Made by a program: the position numbers and the translations under genes. DNA of 5,716 nucleotides from Nanobdellota archaeon (GTDB lineage: Archaea; Nanobdellota; Nanobdellia; Woesearchaeales; JAHJBD01), in NCBI GenBank assembly GCA_018813725.1, contig JAHJBD010000044.1, positions 1 through 5,716 of the forward strand. Direction: 5' to 3'. Position 1 is the first letter of the stretch, and each line of letters opens with the position of its first letter. The notes under the pieces were generated by a model, which was given only the letters and a program-made list of their open reading frames with translations, searched no databases and was not told the DNA's origin. Positions 1 to 4,953 of the stretch are shown here, in pieces.

Positions 1-1
1 A

Positions 2-160
2 AAACTATGTTTAGATAATAATGTCCCTGTTGAGAATCTTCTTTTTACTCATCCAATTAAATCTTCATCAGATATAAAGATAATAAGTGATTATGGAATA
101 AATATATTTATAATTGATAATATTCTTGAGATAGATAAGATCCCAAATGGTTTTCCGTAG
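2..160 (+). pseudogene. Truncated fold-type III PLP decarboxylase (ornithine/diaminopimelate decarboxylase-like), interior fragment
   Basis: The plus-strand frame beginning at base 2 is open from the window edge to TAG at 158-160 (52 codons). It reads like part of the alanine-racemase-type barrel of ornithine/DAP/arginine decarboxylases. The stretch VPVENLLFTHPIKSSSDIK corresponds to the family's 'VPPERIIYANPCKQ..QIK' segment. It is followed by a 'yGin.FiiDN..EidKI' stretch matching 'nGV..mTFDs..EL.KvA'. The similarity ends near base 142, five codons before the stop. In a full-length enzyme more than 200 further residues follow, including the C-terminal beta domain and active-site cysteine region; none is present here. 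The catalytic lysine would lie left of the window and cannot be judged. The 3' part overlaps the antisense nuclease gene (91-160). I infer a gene broken by insertion or rearrangement. Family assignment is from remembered consensus, so the exact substrate is open. Confidence 0.68.
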
Positions 161-1287
161 AGATACCAAATCTCAAGCCGTTTACAATATGGAAGATACT
201 TTTGAATATCCTTTTTTACAGAATTATCTGAACAATTGAGCTTTATCTCTATAATCTTTCTTTCGGAAGGAATATAAACATCTGGGTAGCCGATTTTCTT
301 GATATACTTTTTTTTATCATAAACCACTTCCCTAATAGTAAGATATTCAAATATTAAATTTTCCCATTTTTTCCAAGTCTTATTATTATCGAGAATATCT
401 GGATTAGGAACCAATCCAGCAGCGATCAATGCATCAGACCAACTAGGAAAATATGTTTCAGCAGCATTTATTAAATCGTATCTTTTCATTGCTGCTAATT
501 CGTTTCTTCTTGGGGTCCTACCTAATTGTAATTGGATTTCTTGCAATTCTTTTATTATCTTATATTTGGACCACTTATTCATATCTAATACTATCCCTAA
601 ATTTGCCGCTTTTAAGAAATAATTATATTTTTTGAAAAATTTTAAACCCATGCTTAAAAGATCATGTTTATTATTTTCCTGTAATTCCCTCATACTTGGC
701 GAGTGTCCAATTTTATTTGCAAACTGTCTTAATTTGAGAATTGCTTTTTCTTTTGTCCAATCTGTTTTTTTATTTGGTTCTAAGTTTGAAGCAATTAAGG
801 CTTTATTCCAGCTTCCAAAATGTCTATCTGCAGCCCTCTCTAAATCACTTCGTTTCAAGTACCTTAATTCATCTCTTTTTGGGGTATGGTTAAGTTCTAA
901 TGAAATGGTCCTTAATTCCTCTATAACCTGATTTTTGTTCCAGGTTTTTTGGATAGGTTTAAATCCTGCTGATTTTACAGCTTCTCTCCAACCTCCAAAG
1001 TGTTTAATAGCGTCTACAAGCAGATCGTTTCTTTTAATCTTTCTTATATGACTATAATTAAGATATTTCTTGTCTATTTTGGCCAATCTCTTCATCTCAG
1101 AGACGAATTCTTCTTTAGTTCCAATTTTCACCCTTCTATCTTTAGAACTATTTTTTGACAAAGTGTGTTTATTCATATAAGTGTTCTTAGGAATAACAAG
1201 CTTTTCAAAATCATGTTCTTTACAAATTAGAGGATTAACATAATCTAAGCTACTTTTCTGCGTCCATTTATTGGTTATAGTGATCAT
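91..1287 (-). CDS. Homing-endonuclease-associated-repeat protein with C-terminal PD-(D/E)XK-like nuclease domain
   Basis: This 398-residue protein is probably a DNA-binding nuclease of selfish or homing type. After a basic N-terminal region come four repeats of about 60 residues (roughly 55-114, 115-174, 175-236, 237-298). Each has the pattern 'W.k..ii.eL..i...l.htP.r.eL...kr.DL..aa...FgsWn.Al.aagl.p', matching the homing endonuclease-associated repeat (HNH_repeat family), probably helical DNA-binding units. Repeat 3 is the most divergent. Residues about 303-380 look like a restriction-endonuclease fold: E314, then P335-D336, E347-I-K349, and a Q/KY motif near 362-364. This is the E...D...ExK pattern, not an HNH motif. 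The last ~17 residues, rich in Ile and Ser, fall antisense to the decarboxylase fragment and are probably acquired read-through. The gene starts 22 bases after carA with no clear ribosome binding site, so co-transcription with carA is likely. It looks more A/T-rich than carA, in keeping with horizontal origin. Confidence 0.8.
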   Translation of the reverse strand: MITITNKWTQKSSLDYVNPLICKEHDFEKLVIPKNTYMNKHTLSKNSSKDRRVKIGTKEEFVSEMKRLAKIDKKYLNYSHIRKIKRNDLLVDAIKHFGGWREAVKSAGFKPIQKTWNKNQVIEELRTISLELNHTPKRDELRYLKRSDLERAADRHFGSWNKALIASNLEPNKKTDWTKEKAILKLRQFANKIGHSPSMRELQENNKHDLLSMGLKFFKKYNYFLKAANLGIVLDMNKWSKYKIIKELQEIQLQLGRTPRRNELAAMKRYDLINAAETYFPSWSDALIAAGLVPNPDILDNNKTWKKWENLIFEYLTIREVVYDKKKYIKKIGYPDVYIPSERKIIEIKLNCSDNSVKKDIQKYLPYCKRLEIWYLYGKPFGILSISRILSIINIFIP

Positions 1288-1310
1288 TTTGGTCTAATTT
1301 TTCGCTTCAT
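1284..1310 (-). other. Eight-codon frame bridging carA and the nuclease gene by stop/start overlaps
   Basis: The carA stop TGA (1312-1310) shares its A with an ATG (1310-1308), giving TGATG. The resulting frame encodes MKRKIRPK and ends in TGA (1286-1284), which overlaps the nuclease ATG (1287-1285) as ATGA. Both junctions are of the kind used for translational coupling, and the nuclease ATG has no other visible ribosome binding site. The frame may be a coupling leader, the first codons of a lost carB (carB often starts at such an overlap, with a short basic N-terminus), or chance. The overlaps are seen directly; function is speculative. Confidence 0.3.
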
Positions 1311-2374
1311 CATATCATCTCAATAAACTTATCAAACAAAAATCCTGTATCAACAGGCCCAGGTGTTGCCTCTGGATGAAACTGCACACTAAAGAAAGGT
1401 TTTCTCTTATGCTTGATACCTTCGTTAGTCTTATCATTCGCATTCACAAACCAAGGCTCCCATGATCTTGGCAAACTTTTGGTCTTTACAGCAAACCCAT
1501 GATTTTGAGAAGTGATGTAGCATTTTTTAGTTCCTACTTCGATGCAGGGCTGGTTTTGTCCTCTATGTCCAAACTTCAGTTTGTAAGTATCTCCACCAGC
1601 TGCAAGACCCAGTATCTGATTACCTAGACAAATTCCAAAGATAGGCTTGGCATTGTCCATCGCAACCCTAACATTCGCTATTGTTTCTTTGCACATCTTT
1701 GGGTCACCAGGACCATTGGATATGAAGAGACCATCAAAACTGAGCTTATTAAAGTTGTAATCCCAGGGTACTCTAATTACAGTAACATCTCTATCAAGAA
1801 AGCTTCTGATGATATTATTTTTAACACCAGTATCTATGAGCACAACCTTTGTATGACCTTTTTCATATGTTACTGGCTCCTTCACACTAACCTCTTCAAC
1901 CAGATTGACTTTGTTTGGATCATAATATTTGATATCTTTATCAATCACAATCTTACCAAGCATAGTGCCCTTTGTCCTGAGCTTTTTAGTGAGCTCTCTT
2001 GTGTCTATGCCATAGATACCTGGAATATCCTCACTTTTCATCCAATCAGATAATGTCTGAACAGAATTCCAGTGACTGGGTTTTGCACAATAATCTGAGA
2101 TGATCAAACCTTGTATCTGTATCCTGTCTGATTCAAAATATTTCAGAAGCTCATCTACCTTTTCTCTCGGAGGTACTCCATAATTGCCTATCAAAGGATA
2201 AGTTAGAGTTAGGATCTGGCCTTTATAACTAGGGTCTGTCAAACTTTCTGGGTACCCGACCATGCCAGTATTGAATACAACCTCTCCTGCACTGCTCTTT
2301 GCTGCCCCAAACGCATACCCATAGAAAACAGAGCCGTCCTGCAGAACTAGTTTTGCTTTAATTTCTCTATCCAT
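1310..2374 (-). CDS. carA: Carbamoyl-phosphate synthase small (glutaminase) subunit
   Basis: CarA hydrolyses glutamine and channels ammonia to CarB for carbamoyl phosphate synthesis, feeding pyrimidine and arginine pathways. The 354 residues are close to the usual full length. The N-terminal CPSase small-chain domain (about 1-145) has GEVVFNTGMVGYPESLTDPSY and the TYPLIGNYGVPP stretch. The class I glutamine amidotransferase domain (about 175-354) has oxyanion-loop SNGPGDP (219-225), nucleophile C249 in GICLGNQ, the SQNHGFAV segment (289-296), and H333/E335 in FHPEA. The usual GHQ after the nucleophile is GNQ here. Together with NDKTNEGIKH and TPGPVDT, this resembles the Bacteroidetes/eukaryotic (CAD, CPS1) branch rather than the E. 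coli type; unlike animal CPS1, the catalytic cysteine is kept. The ATG at 2374 is supported by a TATA-like box about 30 bases upstream. carB is not found downstream in this window. Confidence 0.97.
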   Translation of the reverse strand: MDREIKAKLVLQDGSVFYGYAFGAAKSSAGEVVFNTGMVGYPESLTDPSYKGQILTLTYPLIGNYGVPPREKVDELLKYFESDRIQIQGLIISDYCAKPSHWNSVQTLSDWMKSEDIPGIYGIDTRELTKKLRTKGTMLGKIVIDKDIKYYDPNKVNLVEEVSVKEPVTYEKGHTKVVLIDTGVKNNIIRSFLDRDVTVIRVPWDYNFNKLSFDGLFISNGPGDPKMCKETIANVRVAMDNAKPIFGICLGNQILGLAAGGDTYKLKFGHRGQNQPCIEVGTKKCYITSQNHGFAVKTKSLPRSWEPWFVNANDKTNEGIKHKRKPFFSVQFHPEATPGPVDTGFLFDKFIEMI

Positions 2375-2398
2375 TAAAAAATAAAGGAAATCGAGATG

Positions 2399-2410
2399 AT
2401 TTAAATAATT
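2399..2410 (-). promoter_or_regulatory. TATA-like promoter box for carA
   Basis: Read on the minus strand, the box is AATTATTTAAAT, centred about 30 bases upstream of the carA ATG (2374). Archaeal transcription starts roughly 22-30 bases after the TATA box, so the message would begin at or within a few bases of the start codon. No Shine-Dalgarno sequence is seen before the ATG, which agrees with a leaderless transcript. Confidence 0.5.
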
Positions 2411-2449
2411 TTAGTTTTTTAAAGATATAGTTTGTCGTCGAAATAACCC

Positions 2450-2459
2450 AAAGAAAAAA
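2450..2459 (-). terminator. T-rich terminator after the small membrane protein gene
   Basis: About 54 bases past the stop of the gene ending at 2513, the minus strand reads TTTTTTCTTT, with no evident hairpin before it. Archaeal RNA polymerase can terminate at such T-runs. The element lies between this gene and the carA promoter, where a terminator is expected. The assignment rests on composition and position only. Confidence 0.35.
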
Positions 2460-2512
2460 GGTATACCCTATCTTGATCACTAACTACCAGATTTAGGAAA
2501 GTTAGCATATAT

Positions 2513-2998
2513 TTAAAGCTTATGCTGTTCTACGATATCATCCAATTTATTCTTGCTGTTATTAGCAAGCAATGATGCTCCGAACGCTGCTCCAGCAAGT
2601 GCTGCTGCAACTGATAGGTTGAAAGCGCTTGGATCATATATTGACCTCATAACAAAATATGCTGATAGGCCAGTTGCCACATCTCTTGCTACCCTTGTTG
2701 TAGGATAGGAATCGATCGCTGACCTCACATGAATCCTGCTATGGATATAATCATCATTATATCCTCTTTTATTGAATCTCTCAAATACATAAGTCCTCTC
2801 AACAAATGGTGCCAAAACCCCTATTGTTCCTAAAACCACTGCAGTGAAAGTAGCAGGATTGACAATATCATCCGCTGAACTTATTTTTATCCCAGCTGCT
2901 ATACCAGATAAAGCCAAAGCTGTCTGATCATAATTAGTCCTAAGAAAATTGCAGGTATAATCATATGCTCCCTTAAGCCGGCTTGATTGTTTTTCCAT
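2513..2998 (-). CDS. Small integral membrane protein of unknown function
   Basis: I do not recognise the family of this 161-residue protein. It has a short charged N-terminus and four hydrophobic stretches at about 26-39, 50-66, 106-119 and 126-145. The last is a small-residue-rich segment (SVAAALAGAAFGASLLA). They are arranged as two pairs separated by a polar, Arg/Tyr-rich loop at about 67-105 containing ERTYVFERFNKRGYNDDYIHSR. The C-terminus is charged (KNKLDDIVEQHK). A four-pass membrane protein or two helical hairpins is plausible. No catalytic motif is visible. No in-frame ATG, GTG or TTG lies in the roughly 55 bases upstream that I read. The gene is divergent from the 3092-3562 gene, with 93 bases between the start codons. 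A TATA-like TTAAAAA about 26 bases upstream suggests its own leaderless message. Confidence 0.75.
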   Translation of the reverse strand: MEKQSSRLKGAYDYTCNFLRTNYDQTALALSGIAAGIKISSADDIVNPATFTAVVLGTIGVLAPFVERTYVFERFNKRGYNDDYIHSRIHVRSAIDSYPTTRVARDVATGLSAYFVMRSIYDPSAFNLSVAAALAGAAFGASLLANNSKNKLDDIVEQHKL

Positions 2999-3020
2999 CC
3001 AATAAGGAGTTTTCTGTCTG

Positions 3021-3027
3021 TTTTTAA
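3021..3027 (-). promoter_or_regulatory. Candidate TATA-like box for the small membrane protein gene
   Basis: On the minus strand this reads TTAAAAA, centred 26 bases upstream of the ATG at 2998, the spacing expected for a leaderless archaeal transcript. A second candidate on the same strand, GTTTTTAAAC (3061-3070), would give a leader of about 40 bases. That second box overlaps the box of the divergent gene, so the choice between the two is uncertain. Confidence 0.3.
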
Positions 3028-3060
3028 GGTTAATTGAAATGCATTGCAGAGAGAGTAAAA

Positions 3061-3070
3061 GTTTAAAAAC
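3061..3070 (+). promoter_or_regulatory. TATA-like box for the 3092-3562 gene, possibly bidirectional
   Basis: GTTTAAAAAC is centred 26-27 bases upstream of the ATG at 3092 and no Shine-Dalgarno sequence precedes that ATG, fitting leaderless initiation. The box is nearly palindromic (GTTTTTAAAC on the other strand), so it could also serve the divergent membrane protein gene. Confidence 0.45.
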
Positions 3071-3091
3071 AGATTAAAACCTCTTCTCAAT

Positions 3092-3562
3092 ATGAGACAA
3101 TCAATAGTTTCACGGGTATATTTCTGGCTTGACAGCGCTTTTGCCTATGCAGCTCCTTTTCAGCATACAAGGTCAAACGCTATACATAATCTAAGCCTTA
3201 CCAAGACAGTTGATGCTGAAAATATCCTAAGATCTGTTGCTCAAGCTGATTTTGGGGTATGCGCCACAGCCCAAGACCAGATTGAAGCATTAGATGCTCT
3301 TGCGATAATGGCCACACCTTCAAGCCTTGATTATGTGGCAAACTCAATCACACCGGTTCGCCAAGGAAAAAGATATGAATTCCATAAGGTTAGAGACCCT
3401 TTGCGCACAGTTCTAGAGACTGAATGTAACACTCCTCAGCAATCAGAAGGACAAATCCCTGACCCAATACACATATGTCAAGACAGGTCAAGCACATACA
3501 GAAGGCTATTTACGAGTTATTCTACTTCAAAACTTCATCGACCATCTTCACGTAATCCTTAA
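3092..3562 (+). CDS. Hypothetical protein, 156 residues
   Basis: The family is not recognised. The N-terminal ~20 residues are mildly hydrophobic and aromatic (VYFWLDSAFAYAAPF) but lack the shape of a clear signal peptide. Residues about 38-90 look helical and carry IEALDALAIMATPSSLDYVANSI, which resembles a helical-repeat (HEAT-like) unit. This is a weak impression only. The C-terminal third is rich in Pro, Ser, Thr, Gln and Arg with two cysteines (C112, C129) and looks disordered. The final ~13 codons are antisense to the end of the regulator gene at 3522-3980. It is the only full-length gene on the plus strand here. A well-placed TATA-like box and the open reading frame support that it is real, though its tail may have been extended by loss of an earlier stop. 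Confidence 0.55.
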   Translation: MRQSIVSRVYFWLDSAFAYAAPFQHTRSNAIHNLSLTKTVDAENILRSVAQADFGVCATAQDQIEALDALAIMATPSSLDYVANSITPVRQGKRYEFHKVRDPLRTVLETECNTPQQSEGQIPDPIHICQDRSSTYRRLFTSYSTSKLHRPSSRNP

Positions 3563-3980
3563 CACGACCGATTATTGAACTAATAAGATATTGTTCAACC
3601 TTCTCCCTGAATATATTTTCAAGCTTATCATTCTCTGTGATACGATAAATATTGCCAACTTTCTCTACCAGAAGAATATCCCTAAGCCGCCTTAGCTGTC
3701 TTGAAATATTAGAAGATGCAACACCAGAAAGCTTAAGCTTATTTTTCTTTCGTAAATCAATCACTTCAGCTTCAATCCCCGAAAGCCTCATCTCTTTTCT
3801 TTGGAGCAAAACCATAAGAACATCAACAACAACATCACGGCTATCACCTGGCTGAAGCAAACCTAAACTTAAGCAAAGCTTCCTTACTAAGTCCCTGCCA
3901 GATAGATTTTCAGGCTTTTCATATTTCCGCAAAGTAATCTCTGCTAATGGAGTATCTTTGCTTATTGTCTGCTTTTTCAT
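3522..3980 (-). CDS. Winged helix-turn-helix transcriptional regulator (DPANN-archaeal type)
   Basis: This 152-residue protein is probably a DNA-binding regulator. The N-terminal segment TPLAEITLRKYEKP (10-23) is followed by a conserved-looking LVRKLCLSLGLLQPGDSRD (31-49). I recall this signature from small archaeal regulators in Woesearchaeota-like genomes. Residues about 50-115 look like a winged helix: helices at 50-60 and 66-78, a likely recognition helix SSNISRQLRRLRD (89-101), and a wing around VEKVGNIYRI (105-114). A C-terminal helix (120-151) could mediate dimerisation. The ATG at 3980 has a TATA-like box 28 bases upstream and no Shine-Dalgarno sequence, so it probably has its own promoter and is not part of the operon upstream. 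Its target is unknown. The 3' end overlaps the convergent 3092-3562 gene by 41 bases. Confidence 0.82.
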   Translation of the reverse strand: MKKQTISKDTPLAEITLRKYEKPENLSGRDLVRKLCLSLGLLQPGDSRDVVVDVLMVLLQRKEMRLSGIEAEVIDLRKKNKLKLSGVASSNISRQLRRLRDILLVEKVGNIYRITENDKLENIFREKVEQYLISSIIGRVKDYVKMVDEVLK

Positions 3981-4003
3981 TAAACATATTAAGAAATAAC
4001 TAG

Positions 4004-4012
4004 TATTTATAA
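4004..4012 (-). promoter_or_regulatory. TATA-like box for the winged-helix regulator gene
   Basis: On the minus strand this reads TTATAAATA, close to the archaeal TATA consensus, centred 28 bases upstream of the ATG at 3980. Transcription would start at or just before the start codon. It lies in the 127-base gap after the HAD gene, in which I see no other gene. Confidence 0.55.
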
Positions 4013-4107
4013 TTTATCCTTATTACCCTGATAAAGTATATCCCAAAGGATTACCTGATTCAAGACAAAAGGTTGAATAATATAATCTTATCCATTAAAA
4101 GGCAATA

Positions 4108-4941
4108 TCATCGTTTATTGTTAATAAGGTCATTTACTGCTATATCGATAGTACAATAACTTTGATGGGCAAGCTCAGGTTCGTCAAAGACCAAATCTGC
4201 GCCAGCTTTATATAGGTCATCTTTTGAAGCAAGCCTTTTTCCCGATGTGGATATCCTAGATATCCCTATACTATAAAATCCAAGTTGATTAACAGCGGTA
4301 ATTCCTTTTGGTGCATCTTCAAACACTACAACCGAAGGTATATCTCTTACTCCTAAAGCACCAAGCATCACACCATAAGCCATGGCATAATGATTAACTT
4401 TCTCGATAGGATTTCCTTTCCAATATGTTATTGTGCCAAGAGCAGTTGCATCAAAAAGATCATATAAGCTAGTATTAGCTGGATAGCAAAAACCTATTTG
4501 TCCTGCTATCTTATCTACTTTTATCTTTTGCAATATTGTCCTTGCATTTTCAGAAGATGATACAGCACCTATCATGCGGGTGTCATCTTTGCATTCCATG
4601 ATTATTTTTGCGACATCGTCAAAAACCCTAAACCTGTCCTGGCCTATAAGCTGGTCTATATGCACCTGCTTTGCATTTCTAAAGTCTTCAGCTAACTGGC
4701 CTAGATCTCCTCCTTTTTTTTCATGCAATGATCTATCACATGGTGATTGCCTTAATTCTGCCAAAATGTTTTTAGCGCCTATAAGTCCTGGCTCTCCAGC
4801 AACCCTTGCAGCATAAAAAGCGGTAAAGTCATAATCACTGTCTATGCCGCCCCACTCTATGGCTGCTTGCCGCCATGCTTCTTCATGCGGAGTCTCGGCA
4901 ATAACTCCATCAACATCAAAAAGATAGATTATATCCTCCAT
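4108..4941 (-). CDS. HAD-superfamily hydrolase (beta-phosphoglucomutase/phosphatase-like)
   Basis: This 277-residue protein probably hydrolyses or transfers a phosphate on a small, perhaps sugar-like, substrate in the cytoplasm. All four HAD motifs are visible. Motif I is FDVDGV with nucleophile D9 and acid/base D11. Motif II is the serine triplet S128-S130 in GAVSSSENA. Motif III lysine is probably K175 in YWKGNP. Motif IV is VVFEDAPKGI with E208/D209. A helical cap (roughly 16-105) sits between motif I and II, as in subfamily I enzymes such as beta-phosphoglucomutase. The cap is longer than usual. The gene starts six bases after the stop of the glycosyltransferase gene and has a good Shine-Dalgarno sequence, so the two form an operon. 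This suggests a phosphosugar or glycoconjugate substrate, but the exact substrate cannot be told. Confidence 0.88.
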   Translation of the reverse strand: MEDIIYLFDVDGVIAETPHEEAWRQAAIEWGGIDSDYDFTAFYAARVAGEPGLIGAKNILAELRQSPCDRSLHEKKGGDLGQLAEDFRNAKQVHIDQLIGQDRFRVFDDVAKIIMECKDDTRMIGAVSSSENARTILQKIKVDKIAGQIGFCYPANTSLYDLFDATALGTITYWKGNPIEKVNHYAMAYGVMLGALGVRDIPSVVVFEDAPKGITAVNQLGFYSIGISRISTSGKRLASKDDLYKAGADLVFDEPELAHQSYCTIDIAVNDLINNKR

Positions 4942-4947
4942 CTTTTT

Positions 4948-4953
4948 TCACCT
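4948..4953 (-). promoter_or_regulatory. Shine-Dalgarno site for the HAD hydrolase gene
   Basis: AGGTGA ends six bases before the ATG at 4941 and complements the 3' end of 16S rRNA. It overlaps the stop codon of the upstream glycosyltransferase gene (last codons AGG TGA). It is the only clear Shine-Dalgarno sequence I see before a start in this window, and marks an operon-internal gene, in contrast to the leaderless first genes. Confidence 0.65.

Noticed and set aside
453..931. Plus-strand open frames (453-635 and 632-931) opposite the nuclease gene
   Set aside because: They are antisense to a repeat-containing protein with clear family pattern, show no domain of their own, and have no promoter or ribosome binding site that I can see.
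1853..2053. Plus-strand open frame inside carA
   Set aside because: carA is unambiguous on the other strand over this stretch; the product is a low-complexity hydrophobic shadow.
2899..3090. Minus-strand frame overlapping the start of the small membrane protein gene
   Set aside because: It starts at the edge of the divergent gene and mostly reads promoter sequence and another frame of a better-supported gene.
3652..3855. Plus-strand open frame opposite the winged-helix regulator
   Set aside because: Serine-rich antisense shadow of a recognisable protein, with no initiation signals.
4574..4816. Plus-strand open frame opposite the HAD hydrolase gene
   Set aside because: Antisense to the HAD cap region; no family resemblance.
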